A stretch of 64,000 bases of DNA from Burkholderia sp. Ax-1724. Its GTDB lineage: Bacteria; Pseudomonadota; Gammaproteobacteria; Burkholderiales; Burkholderiaceae. Below the pieces are notes generated by a model. That model did no database searches. It was not told the DNA's origin and was given only the letters and a program-made list of their open reading frames with translations. Location: positions 1 through 64,000 of the forward strand of contig NZ_VWWL01000026.1 in the NCBI RefSeq assembly GCF_011752995.1. Reading direction: 5' to 3'. This document shows positions 8,542 to 16,996 of the stretch, in pieces; positions within the stretch are counted from its first letter, which is position 1, and every line of letters starts with the position of its first letter. The position numbers were made by a program, and so were the translations under genes.

Positions 8542-9345
8542 TTACTGCGCGACAGGCTGGGTCACGTCGGTGCCGAACCAGTGCATCGAGATCTTTTTCA
8601 GCGTACCGTCCTGCTTCATCTGCGTTAGCGCATCGTCGAGCGCTTTCGCGAACTTCGGGTTGTCCTTGCGGAAAGGGATGCCCATCTCCTGATCGGCTCC
8701 TTTCAGCACCGCACCCGTGCGCAGCGGTAACTGCGAGTTCTTGATGATGTACGGCAGCATGAGCCGGTCGTCGATCGTCGCGTCGATACGTTTGGCGGCG
8801 AGATCGCGCAGCTTTTCGGGCGCGCCCGGATAAGTCAGCACGTTGATGCCCGGCACGGCTCGCGCCATCTGGTCGTAGTTCGTGCCGAGCGTCACGCCGA
8901 TCTTCTTGTCGCCCTTGAATTCGTCGAGCGATTTGAACTCGCGCTTGTCGTCGGCGCGCTGGATCAATTGCGCGGCCGAGTACGTGTACGGCTGGCTGAA
9001 ATCGACAATCTGTTTGCGTTGCGGCGTAATGGTGACCTGGTTGACGATGACGTCGAACTTGCCGCTTTGCAGCGCCGCGATAATGCCGCTCCATTCGGTC
9101 GGAATAAACACCGGCTTCACGCCGAGCTTCGCTGCCACGGCCTTGGCGACGTCGACGTCGAAGCCTTCGAGCTCGCCGTCCTTGTTGCGCGAGTCGAACG
9201 GCGGATAGGTGCCTTCGAGACCGATCTTCAGAACGCCAGCCTGTTTGACGCTATCGAGCAGGTCTTCGGCATGAGCGGCAACGGCGGTAAAGCCGAGGGC
9301 CGAGAGAGCCAGCGCGTTGATGAGCAGCAGCTTCGAGAATTTCAT
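8542..9345 (-). CDS. Polar amino-acid ABC transporter substrate-binding protein
   Basis: 267 residues with a clear signal peptide ending AHA|ED. The body is a type II periplasmic binding protein (SBP family 3): LKIGLEGTYPPFDSRN, GFDVDVAKAVAAKLGVK and DVIVNQVTITPQRKQIVDFS. The closest style is the cystine/polar amino-acid group. No permease or ATPase gene lies nearby, so the membrane part must be encoded elsewhere. It sits 136 bp downstream of the LysR gene in the same orientation, next to an operon that itself ends in a second amino-acid binding protein. This suggests it supplies the same substrate. Confidence 0.85.
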   Translation of the reverse strand: MKFSKLLLINALALSALGFTAVAAHAEDLLDSVKQAGVLKIGLEGTYPPFDSRNKDGELEGFDVDVAKAVAAKLGVKPVFIPTEWSGIIAALQSGKFDVIVNQVTITPQRKQIVDFSQPYTYSAAQLIQRADDKREFKSLDEFKGDKKIGVTLGTNYDQMARAVPGINVLTYPGAPEKLRDLAAKRIDATIDDRLMLPYIIKNSQLPLRTGAVLKGADQEMGIPFRKDNPKFAKALDDALTQMKQDGTLKKISMHWFGTDVTQPVAQ

Positions 9346-9481
9346 GGAGTGTCTCCTCTGTGCTTGACTTTGCTTGAGTATCGGGCTGCACGACGCAACG
9401 ATTCCACACGTTGTGCGGGAATACGGCGAGTCACGGGATTTATCGTAGCACTTTAAAAATAGGCGGCCTGCGTTGGGAGCC

Positions 9482-10405
9482 TCAAGCGCTCCGGCTATTC
9501 ACCGGCGGATGAAAATCCGGCTTCGAAAAGTCGCAGAATTCGCGCGTGAGGCTCGCCACATGCGAGTAGAGCGGCAGCGGCCCGTCATTGCGATAGACCG
9601 CGTAGTAGCGCACGGCCGGCAACTCGGGCGTCGAATGCAGTACCGCGAGTTCGCCTTGCCGAACGAAGTCCGAGAAATAAAGCGATGGCAGATAGCTGAT
9701 GCCGACGCCCGCGATCGTCAGCGAACACAGCGAGATCAGGCTGTTGCCCGCGAACGCGCGGCGAATCGATACGTTGTGAGATTCGAACCAGCGCTCGTAG
9801 ATCGCATCGACGCCCGACGTGCCCGCCTGCATCAGGATCGGCCACGCGGCGATTTCATCGAGTGACAGCGTGCGTGCTTCGCCGACGAGCGACGGACTCG
9901 CCATCCACGCGAGATGCAGTTTGCGCAGCGGTATCGATGAGAAGCGCGCTGTTCTGATCGCGGTCGGTGCGATGATGAAATCAATCTCGCCGGCCAGCAG
10001 CCGCGACGTCAGTTTCGTGCTGACGTCGATTTCAGGCTCGAACGAAACCGCCGGATAGGCGAGCCGCATCTCGCGCACGAGTCGCGGCAGGAACGTCAGC
10101 GCGATCAGCTCGGTAATGCCGATGCGCAAACGCCGCACTTCTTCGACCTGCTTGCCCATCCGTTCGAGCAGGCGGTCACGCGACTGCAGCATTTCTTCCG
10201 CCGTGTCGAGCAGATCGCGGCCTTTCGGCGTCAGGCGCGGCGTGCGGTGGCTGCGGTCGAACAGCGGCGTCGAGAAAAAAACCTCGAGTTCGTTGACGCG
10301 CTTCGAGATGGCCGATTGCGTCGTATGAAGGCGATCGGCGGCGGCCGCGAACGTTCCAAGGCGAGCCACCCAGTAGACCGCTTCGAGCTGCTTGAGTGTG
10401 ATCAC
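9482..10405 (-). CDS. LysR-family regulator of the hydratase/aldolase operon
   Basis: 307 residues from GTG 10405. Upstream in-frame codons are not protein-like, and the typical LysR start ITLKQLEAVYWVARLGTFAA begins here. The winged helix-turn-helix is followed by an inducer-binding domain of usual length. It is transcribed away from the operon at 10656, the classical arrangement for a LysR activator and its target. A short perfect inverted repeat (TCGACC-4-GGTCGA, 10613-10628) lies 27 bp before the first operon gene. Confidence 0.85.
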   Translation of the reverse strand: MITLKQLEAVYWVARLGTFAAAADRLHTTQSAISKRVNELEVFFSTPLFDRSHRTPRLTPKGRDLLDTAEEMLQSRDRLLERMGKQVEEVRRLRIGITELIALTFLPRLVREMRLAYPAVSFEPEIDVSTKLTSRLLAGEIDFIIAPTAIRTARFSSIPLRKLHLAWMASPSLVGEARTLSLDEIAAWPILMQAGTSGVDAIYERWFESHNVSIRRAFAGNSLISLCSLTIAGVGISYLPSLYFSDFVRQGELAVLHSTPELPAVRYYAVYRNDGPLPLYSHVASLTREFCDFSKPDFHPPVNSRSA

Positions 10406-10655
10406 TGAGGTCGGAATACAGGGTGTGGGGCCGGCGTTCGCGCCGGTTCGGCAATGATGCACAGTATCGGTTGCCGAGGGGTTTTCTGGCAAGTGGCGAG
10501 GCCGCGGCCATGGCCGCAGGCCTTGCCGAACCAGGAATTTTTTTCATGGGTCGCGATGCCGATTACTCCGTGTTCCCGATGGGTGTCTTTGCGATACTGT
10601 GCCCATGTCGCGTCGACCGTCGGGTCGATGCTGAGTTTATCGGCGAGATCGAGCT

Positions 10656-11933
10656 ATGTCGGGAAAAAACCTGTCGGAAAAGATTCTGTCGGCGAAATCG
10701 GGCCGCGACGTGAGCGCGGGCGACGTCGTGATCTGCGAGGTCGATTACGCGCTGGGCACCGACGGCTCGATTCCGATGGCGATGGACTACTTCGCCGCGA
10801 TGGGCGGCGAACGTGTGCACGCGCCTCGCAGGCTGCTTTTCGCGCTGGATCACTACGCGCCTGCGCCGAGTCCGAAAGCGGCATTGCTGCAGGCCGGCAT
10901 CCGGCGCTTTGCGAAAGAACAGGGCATACCCTTATTCGATGTCGGCGAGGGGATCGGCCATCAACTCGTCGTCGAAAAGGGTTTTGCCGCGCCGGGCCGC
11001 CTGCTCGTCGGCGCGGATAGCCATTCGGTCACGTATGGCGCGGCGAACTGCTTTGCGACCGGGATCGGTTCGTCCGACCTCGCGGGGGTGATGAAAACCG
11101 GCAAGGTCTGGTTGAAGGTTCCCGCATCGATTCGCGTGAGATTGCATGGCCGGCTCGCGCAAGGCGTCTATCCGAAGGACCTCGCGCTATATCTCGCGCA
11201 ATTGCTCGGCACCGACGGCGCGACCTACGAGACGCTCGAATTCGCCGGCGACGGCGTGCAGAGCCTCGATTTCGAGGATCGTCTCGTGGTCGCCAATATG
11301 TCGGTCGAACTCGGTGCGAAGAACGCGATTTTTCCCTACGACGAGGCGTGTCGCCGTTACCTCGAAGGCCGCGTGGATGATCTGTCGGGCGCGCTGCACG
11401 CTGACGCGGACGCAATCTATTCCGGCACGCTCGACATCGATCTCGCGTCGCTCGAACCGTTTGTCGCGGTGCCGCATCAGGTGTCCGGCAACGTGCGTGT
11501 CGAAACGCTCGACGCGACGCCGGTGCAGATGGTGTTTCTCGGCACCTGCACCGGCGGGCGCACGAAAGACTTTCGTCAGGCGCTCGGCGTGTTCCGTGAA
11601 TTCGGCCAGCCGGCGAGCGGCGTGCAACTGGTCGTGACACCGGCTTCGCGCGAGGTGCTGCTGGAGCTGACGCAGGGCGGCGAACTGGCCGAACTGATCG
11701 CGCTCGGCGCGGTGATCGTCACGCCCGGCTGCGGCGCGTGCTGTGGCACGAGCGGTGCGATTCCCGAGGACGGCGCGAACGTGATTTCAACCGCGAACCG
11801 CAACTTCAAAGGCCGCATGGGCAATCCGACCGCGAATATTTTTCTTGCGTCGCCCGAGGTGTGTGCGGCAAGCGCGATCGCCGGCCACATCGCGAGCCCC
11901 AGAATGCTCCTTGTCGGACATCAATCACGATGA
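10656..11933 (+). CDS. Aconitase-family hydratase, large subunit (LeuC/HacA/DmdA-like)
   Basis: 425 residues. Three cysteine sites for a [4Fe-4S] cluster are visible: GTCTGGR, and the pair in GCGACC (at about 85% of the length). The substrate region reads GADSHSVTYGAANCFATGIG, a variant of the GADSHT...GAFATG pattern of 3-isopropylmalate dehydratase. Enzymes of this subgroup hydrate or dehydrate branched 2- or 3-hydroxy acids (isopropylmalate, homocitrate, dimethylmalate, citramalate). A leucine-synthesis role is unlikely because leuB is missing and the neighbours are catabolic. Its TGA overlaps the start of the small subunit. Confidence 0.85.
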   Translation: MSGKNLSEKILSAKSGRDVSAGDVVICEVDYALGTDGSIPMAMDYFAAMGGERVHAPRRLLFALDHYAPAPSPKAALLQAGIRRFAKEQGIPLFDVGEGIGHQLVVEKGFAAPGRLLVGADSHSVTYGAANCFATGIGSSDLAGVMKTGKVWLKVPASIRVRLHGRLAQGVYPKDLALYLAQLLGTDGATYETLEFAGDGVQSLDFEDRLVVANMSVELGAKNAIFPYDEACRRYLEGRVDDLSGALHADADAIYSGTLDIDLASLEPFVAVPHQVSGNVRVETLDATPVQMVFLGTCTGGRTKDFRQALGVFREFGQPASGVQLVVTPASREVLLELTQGGELAELIALGAVIVTPGCGACCGTSGAIPEDGANVISTANRNFKGRMGNPTANIFLASPEVCAASAIAGHIASPRMLLVGHQSR

Positions 11934-12430
11934 CAACTTCGATCAACGGCATGGCGCGGCGCTTCGGCGACGACGTCAATACTGACTACATCATTTCTTC
12001 GCGACGCAAGCGGGAATCACTCGATCCCGCGGTCCTGAAACAGTATCTGTTCGAGACGATCGCGCCTGAATTCGCGGCGTCGGTGCGTGCGGGCGACATC
12101 GTCGTCGCGGGCAAGAACTTCGGTTGCGGTTCGGCGATGGAAGTCGCGGTGACGGCGGTCGTCGGTGCCGGCATCAAGGTCGTGCTTGCACAGAGTTTCG
12201 CTCGCACCTATTTCCGTAACGCGGTGAACAACGGGCTTTATCCGATCGAGTGCGACACGAGCCGCATTGCCGAGGGCGCCGCGCTGTCCATCGAACTGGG
12301 CGAGCAGGTGATCGTGCGATGCGAAGGCATGACGGAACCTTTGCAGGCGGCGCCGATCGCGCGAGACATGCTCGCGATTCTCGATGCGGGTGGACTCGTG
12401 CCGTATCTGCTGCGAAATCCGAGTTTCTGA
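11930..12430 (+). CDS. Aconitase-family hydratase, small subunit (LeuD/HacB-like)
   Basis: 166 residues from ATG 11930, which overlaps the large subunit stop (ATGA). It has the swivelling-domain signatures FGDDVNTDYIISSRRKR and GKNFGCGSAMEVAV. The latter is the phosphate-loop-like segment that carries substrate-contacting residues in LeuD. It forms a heterodimer with the preceding protein. LeuD often has 'GSSREHAP' here. The replacement by GSAMEVAV points to a different substrate from isopropylmalate, closer to homoaconitase/dimethylmalate-type enzymes. Confidence 0.85.
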   Translation: MTTSINGMARRFGDDVNTDYIISSRRKRESLDPAVLKQYLFETIAPEFAASVRAGDIVVAGKNFGCGSAMEVAVTAVVGAGIKVVLAQSFARTYFRNAVNNGLYPIECDTSRIAEGAALSIELGEQVIVRCEGMTEPLQAAPIARDMLAILDAGGLVPYLLRNPSF

Positions 12431-12463
12431 TTTTCCTATTCGAGCGTATTCAGGAGTCAATCC

Positions 12464-13144
12464 ATGAGCCATTCCAACAATTTAGGATTCCGGATATTGC
12501 CGATGTCGGCATCGATTCCGGCTGCCACGATCGAGGCGTTCAGAGCGATCGTCACGCCGCATATCAGCGACAACATGTACCGCTTGTGCGGCGTGATCGG
12601 ATTGCGGCGCTATCACCGCGAGAAAAAGCTGGTCGGCCGCGCGCTGACGGTCAAGGTGCGTCCGGGCGACAACCTGATGATTCACAAGGCGATCGATATC
12701 GCCGAGCCCGGTGACGTGATCGTCGTCGACGGCGGCGCGGAGGTGACGCAGGCGCTGGTCGGCGAACTGATGCAGATGCACGCGCAGGTACGTGGCGTGG
12801 CCGGCTTTGTGATCGACGGTGCGATTCGCGACGTGGCGGCCTTCCATGCCGCCGATTTTCCGTGCTTCGCGCGCGGCAATACGCATCGCGGTCCGTTCAA
12901 GGAAGGCCCTGGCGAAATCAATGTGCCGGTCGCGATCGGCGGTCTCGTGATCGAGGCGGGCGATCTGATCGTCGGCGATGAAGACGGACTCGTCGCCGTG
13001 CCTGCGAATCGGCTCGACGCGGTACTCGAGGCGGCGCGCGCGCAGGCAAAGCGCGAACAGCAGCGCAAAGAGGCGATTCTGGCGGGGCAGGACAAGCGCG
13101 GCTGGATCGACGCGTACCTGAAAGAGCAGGGTGTGATCGCATAA
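12464..13144 (+). CDS. RraA-family aldolase (4-hydroxy-4-methyl-2-oxoglutarate aldolase-like)
   Basis: 226 residues with the RraA/HMG-aldolase fold: DVIVVDGGAE, then VGELMQMHAQVRGVAGFVID followed by GAIRD, where the Arg-Asp pair binds pyruvate and the divalent metal in known HMG/CHA aldolases. Length and C-terminal helix fit catabolic members rather than the shorter E. coli RraA. The activity in the family is retro-aldol cleavage of 4-hydroxy-2-oxo dicarboxylates to pyruvate (or pyruvate plus oxaloacetate), and oxaloacetate decarboxylation. It follows the hydratase by 33 bp and precedes an aminotransferase, so one operon is likely. Confidence 0.85.
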   Translation: MSHSNNLGFRILPMSASIPAATIEAFRAIVTPHISDNMYRLCGVIGLRRYHREKKLVGRALTVKVRPGDNLMIHKAIDIAEPGDVIVVDGGAEVTQALVGELMQMHAQVRGVAGFVIDGAIRDVAAFHAADFPCFARGNTHRGPFKEGPGEINVPVAIGGLVIEAGDLIVGDEDGLVAVPANRLDAVLEAARAQAKREQQRKEAILAGQDKRGWIDAYLKEQGVIA

Positions 13145-13183
13145 GCACGCAAAGAAAAAAAGCATCGACATGAAGGAATCGAC

Positions 13184-14389
13184 ATGAAACTGATTGCAGC
13201 ACGCCTCGAACGGATCAAACCGTCGCCGAGTTCGATGGCGACCGCGCGGGTGAAAGAGTTGCGGGCAGCGGGACGCGAGATTATCGGGCTGACCGTCGGC
13301 GAGCCCGACTTCGACACGCCGCCGCATATCATCGAAGCGGCTTATGACGCGATGAAAAGCGGCAAGACGCGTTATACGGTCGTCGACGGTACGCCTGAAT
13401 TGAAGCGCGCGATTCGCGAGAAGTTCGAGCGCGAGAACGGCCTGGTGTTTGCGCAGGATGAAGTGAGCGTCGGCAATGGCGGCAAGCAGGTCATCTTCAA
13501 TGCGCTGACCTGCACCGTCGATAAGGGCGACGAGGTCATCGTGCCGGCACCTTACTGGGTGTCGTATCCGGACATGGTGCTGCTCAATGGCGGACGTCCC
13601 GTGATTGTCGAATGCGATGTCGGCAGCGCCTACAAGATGACGCCCGCGCAACTGGAAGCCGCGATCACGCCGCGCACGAAATGGCTCGTGCTGAATTCGC
13701 CATGCAATCCGACCGGGGCGTCGTACACCGAAAGCGAACTGGCGGCGCTCGGCGAAGTACTGAGCCGCCATCCGCACGTCTGGATTCTGACCGACGACGT
13801 CTACGAGCATCTGATTTACGATGGCTTCAAATTCGCAACGTTCGCGCAGTGCAACCCTCATCTTCAGGAACGTACGTTGACCGTCAACGGCGTTTCGAAG
13901 GCCTATGCGATGACGGGCTGGCGCATCGGCTTCGCGGGTGGCCCGAAGGCGCTGATCGGGGCGATGGCGAAGCTGCAGTCGCAAAGTACAACCAACCCTT
14001 CGGCGATCAGCCAGGCCGCCGCGCTCGCGGCGCTCACTGGTCCGAAGGATTTTCTCGCCGAATGGCGCGCGCAATTCCAGCGGCGGCGCGATCTCGTCGT
14101 GGAGCGTCTGAACGCCATCGACGGCCTCTATTGTCCGAATCCCACGGGAGCGTTCTATGTGTATCCGTCGTGCGCAGGTGTGATAGGACGACGCACGCCG
14201 GACGGACGCGTGATCGAAAACGACGGCGACTTCGTCATGTACCTGCTGGAGACGCAGGACGTCGGCGTGATTCAGGGCGCGGCGTTCGGTTTGTCGCCGG
14301 CATTCCGGATCTCGTTTGCGACGTCGTACGAACAGCTTCAGGAGGGCTGCCGGCGCATCGCGCTCGCTTGCGAATCGCTGCGGGCATAA
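13184..14389 (+). CDS. Class I/II PLP aminotransferase (aspartate aminotransferase-like)
   Basis: 401 residues with the fold-type I layout: GLTVGEPDFDTPPHI, NSPCNPTGASYTESEL, the PLP lysine in VNGVSKAYAMTGWRIGF and a C-terminal arginine in PAFRISFATS that would hold a substrate carboxylate. It resembles the AspC/prephenate aminotransferase subgroup. In this operon it most likely converts an imported amino acid to its 2-oxo acid so that the aldolase upstream can cleave it. It starts 39 bp after the aldolase and ends 41 bp before the binding-protein gene. Confidence 0.85.
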   Translation: MKLIAARLERIKPSPSSMATARVKELRAAGREIIGLTVGEPDFDTPPHIIEAAYDAMKSGKTRYTVVDGTPELKRAIREKFERENGLVFAQDEVSVGNGGKQVIFNALTCTVDKGDEVIVPAPYWVSYPDMVLLNGGRPVIVECDVGSAYKMTPAQLEAAITPRTKWLVLNSPCNPTGASYTESELAALGEVLSRHPHVWILTDDVYEHLIYDGFKFATFAQCNPHLQERTLTVNGVSKAYAMTGWRIGFAGGPKALIGAMAKLQSQSTTNPSAISQAAALAALTGPKDFLAEWRAQFQRRRDLVVERLNAIDGLYCPNPTGAFYVYPSCAGVIGRRTPDGRVIENDGDFVMYLLETQDVGVIQGAAFGLSPAFRISFATSYEQLQEGCRRIALACESLRA

Positions 14390-14430
14390 GCATGAATTGA
14401 AACTGATAACAAAGCTGACAAGGAGACAAC

Positions 14431-15333
14431 ATGCATACGCTGATACAACGCGCGATTCCGGCACTGCTGCTCGGCTGCCTGACGTTTGCCGCGCACGCGC
14501 AGGATCTCACGGGCAGGCTCGCCGACATCAAGCAGCGCAATACGATCGTGCTCGGCTACCGCGAGTCGTCGCTGCCTTATTCGTACTACGACAATAATCA
14601 GGCAGTCGTCGGTTATTCGCGCGATATCGCGCAGGAAATCGTCAAGGAGATTCAGCAGGCAATCAACGCGCCGTCGCTACAGGTGCGGATGATTCCGGTC
14701 AATGCGCAAAACCGCATACCGTTGATGCAGAACGGCACGATCGATCTGGAGTGCGGCGGCACGACCAATAACAAGGAGCGGGCTCAGCAGGTCGGCTTCT
14801 CCAATACGATCTCGGTCACGGAAACCCGGCTGCTGACCAAAGCCAATTCGGGTATTCATTCGTTCAACGACCTGAATGGCAAGACGGTCGCAGTGACGGC
14901 CGGCACGACGTCGGAGCGCTATCTGCGTAAATACGTCGAGGAGAAGCACGCGAATATCACGATTATCTCCGCCCGCGATCACAGCGGCTCGTTCCTGAAT
15001 CTTGAGACGGGGCGCGCGCAAGCGTTCTTTATGGACTCGGACGTGCTGTCTGCCGAGCGGGCGACTTCGGGTAATCCGGCTGACTATGTGGTGATCGGCG
15101 AGCCGCAGACGCATGAGGCGATCGCCTGCATGTTGCCGAAGGGCGACACTGCGATGAAGGCGATCGTCGACCGCACGATCGCGAAGATCGAGCAGAACGG
15201 CACAGGCGCAAAGCTCTACAAAACGTGGTTCATGTCGCCGATTCCGCCGAAGGGAATCAACCTCGATATGCCGATGAGCGATACCATGAAGGCCGTGTTC
15301 GAGCATCCGAACGACCGGCCGATGGATGATTGA
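14431..15333 (+). CDS. Glutamate/aspartate-type ABC substrate-binding protein (GltI-like)
   Basis: 300 residues with a signal peptide (cleavage after AHA-Q). The mature protein has NTIVLGYRESSLPYSYYDNN, IPLMQNGTIDLECGGTTNN and SFNDLNGKTVAVTAGTTSER, the hallmarks of GltI/DEBP-type acidic amino-acid binders. An AAGGAG ribosome site precedes ATG 14431. As the last gene of an operon with aminotransferase, aldolase and hydratase, it argues that the growth substrate is a glutamate- or aspartate-like dicarboxylic amino acid. Permease and ATPase genes are not in the window. Confidence 0.85.
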   Translation: MHTLIQRAIPALLLGCLTFAAHAQDLTGRLADIKQRNTIVLGYRESSLPYSYYDNNQAVVGYSRDIAQEIVKEIQQAINAPSLQVRMIPVNAQNRIPLMQNGTIDLECGGTTNNKERAQQVGFSNTISVTETRLLTKANSGIHSFNDLNGKTVAVTAGTTSERYLRKYVEEKHANITIISARDHSGSFLNLETGRAQAFFMDSDVLSAERATSGNPADYVVIGEPQTHEAIACMLPKGDTAMKAIVDRTIAKIEQNGTGAKLYKTWFMSPIPPKGINLDMPMSDTMKAVFEHPNDRPMDD

Positions 15334-15369
15334 GCAGAACGGAACGGCGCGCGCGATGAGTCCGTTATT

Positions 15370-15762
15370 TCACGGCTCGTCGTGGCAGCATAGGCAGAGC
15401 TTGTTGTTATCGGCATCGCGGAAGTACGCGCCATAGTAGTGAGGATGGTACTGTGGCCGCAGGCCAGGAGCGCCTTCGCAGGTCGCTCCGTTGGCGATTG
15501 CCCGGGCGTAGGCGCGATCGACCGTGTGCCTGTCACGTGCGAGCAACGCGATCATTTGACCGTTGCCGCTGCGTGCCGCGTTTCCGTTATAGGGCTTGCC
15601 GATAAGGAAGAGCGGTCGTGGTGCATCCGTTGCCATCCAGCCGGCCCAAGGTTTATCGCGCTCGCAGAATTTCAACGAGTGTCCGAGTTCCTGCATCAGA
15701 GCCGAATAAAACTCGAAGGCGTGGTCGAAGTCGTTGACGCCGATAAAAATGTGCGAGATCAA
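15370..15762 (-). CDS. VOC-family protein
   Basis: 130 residues from TTG 15762, chosen because the VOC fold starts at ISHIFIGVNDFDHAFEFYSA and a CGGAG ribosome site lies upstream. An ATG at 15810 would add 16 poorly protein-like residues. The C-terminal strand AYFRDADNNKLCLCCH carries the usual Asn-Lys turn, and the His at the N-terminal strand and the Tyr/His near YHPHYYGAYF could bind metal. The substrate is unknown. It is convergent with the binding-protein gene. Confidence 0.75.
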   Translation of the reverse strand: MISHIFIGVNDFDHAFEFYSALMQELGHSLKFCERDKPWAGWMATDAPRPLFLIGKPYNGNAARSGNGQMIALLARDRHTVDRAYARAIANGATCEGAPGLRPQYHPHYYGAYFRDADNNKLCLCCHDEP

Positions 15763-15896
15763 TGTGCGGCTCCGGGTGGGGCGGTGGCAGTCGACGTTTG
15801 TTGCTGGCAATGCGACAGCATGCGTTGGCGTTCTCGACTATCTTCCTGTGCAGATAATGCGCCGTCAACCAACACCCCGCCGATACGCCCAACCGC

Positions 15897-16820
15897 CTAT
15901 CCCGTCCCCCCCATACGCCGCTGCGTCTTCATAAACTCGACGAAACGCAGTGCAGCCGGATTGTGCCGGATCACTGTCGGGTAGGCGAAATACAGCGGCG
16001 CAGTCAGTTTCGCCGCTTCGTTCAGACGGCAGTACACGGTGCTCGCATGCTCGTAATGCTGCATCGAGGCGGGCACCAGGGTGACGCCGAAACCCGCTGC
16101 CACCATATGGATGCCCGTCAGCATGCGCGGCACCTCGCGGGCCACGCGCGGCAGAAACCCCGCACGCTTGCAGGCTGCGAGGATGTCCGCATACATGCCC
16201 GGCGCGCCAGGCCGCCGCACGAGAATGAAGTCCTCGTGTTCGAGCGCCTTGAGCGGCAACTCCGGCGGCGTCTTTTTCATGCCCGCGAGTAGCCGGTGTC
16301 CGACCGGCAATACGACCACCATCGGTTCGTCCAGCAGCGGCTCGAAGGTCACGTCCTCGGGTGTGTCGACGGGCTTGCGCAGAAAGGCCACATGCAACTG
16401 CTCCGACGACAGCCGTTCGATGATCTCCGCCGCGTTCAGTTCGGCCAGTTCGATCTCCACACCCGGCTCGGCGGCGCGAAAGGCGCGGATCGCCTCGGTC
16501 GTCGCCGGATGAAAACCGGCTGAACTCGTGAGTCCGACGGAAATCGTGCCCAGCTTGCCCTGTGCGATCCGGCGCGCATGCGCGAGGCCCTGCTGCAAGG
16601 TATCGAACACCAGTTCCGCGTTTTGTGCGAAGGCCTTGCCCGCCTCGGTGAGCTCCACGCCGCGCGGCAGTCGCACGAACAGATCGAAACCGACCTCCTC
16701 CTCCAGCAGGCGGATCTGCTGCGATAGCGGCGGCTGTTGCATCGCCAGCCGTTCGGCCGCGCGCGTGAACTGGCCTTCCTCGGCCACGGCCAGGAAGTAG
16801 CGCAAATGTCGAAGCTCCAT
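15897..16820 (-). CDS. LysR-family regulator (CatR/BenM-like group)
   Basis: 307 residues from ATG 16820 with a GGAG ribosome site. A TTG immediately upstream is less likely as a start. The N-terminus MELRHLRYFLAVAEEGQFTR and the AMQQPPLSQQIRLLEEEVG recognition helix are typical of the LysR subgroup that includes CatM/BenM and related activators of hydrolase or aromatic pathways. It diverges from the porin at 16997. A strong inverted repeat in the gap is the presumptive operator, so it probably controls the porin-hydrolase-carrier locus. Confidence 0.85.
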   Translation of the reverse strand: MELRHLRYFLAVAEEGQFTRAAERLAMQQPPLSQQIRLLEEEVGFDLFVRLPRGVELTEAGKAFAQNAELVFDTLQQGLAHARRIAQGKLGTISVGLTSSAGFHPATTEAIRAFRAAEPGVEIELAELNAAEIIERLSSEQLHVAFLRKPVDTPEDVTFEPLLDEPMVVVLPVGHRLLAGMKKTPPELPLKALEHEDFILVRRPGAPGMYADILAACKRAGFLPRVAREVPRMLTGIHMVAAGFGVTLVPASMQHYEHASTVYCRLNEAAKLTAPLYFAYPTVIRHNPAALRFVEFMKTQRRMGGTG

Positions 16821-16851
16821 CAACCCGTCTCCAGAAACGATGCGTCGCGAG

Positions 16852-16888
16852 ACATATTTAATAAATATACGAACCTCATTAAATATGT
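16852..16888. promoter_or_regulatory. LysR operator between regulator and porin
   Basis: ACATATTTAAT (16852-16862) and ATTAAATATGT (16878-16888) are perfect 11-bp arms with a 15-bp spacer. A second odd-centred palindrome ATATTTA-A-TAAATAT overlaps the left arm. This AT-rich dyad in the divergent LysR/porin gap has the T-N11-A character expected of a LysR recognition site and activation site. Confidence 0.7.
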
Positions 16889-16996
16889 ATTTTACATCTA
16901 TATCTGCCGACGCTAGGATGGCTGCGATTTTGTGAACTCAAGCCCGCGGCAGGCGTGTCTGTCGCGGCATCCGATAACAATTCAAGGAGATCCCCC

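Noticed and set aside
10656..12430. Leucine biosynthesis leuCD
   Set aside because: No leuB or leuA nearby, divergent small-subunit motif (GSAMEVAV), and catabolic neighbours; a hydratase of another branched acid fits better.
12482..14464. 660-codon minus-strand open frame
   Set aside because: It lies opposite the RraA and aminotransferase genes, is Arg/His-rich without any motif, and is a GC-rich antisense shadow.
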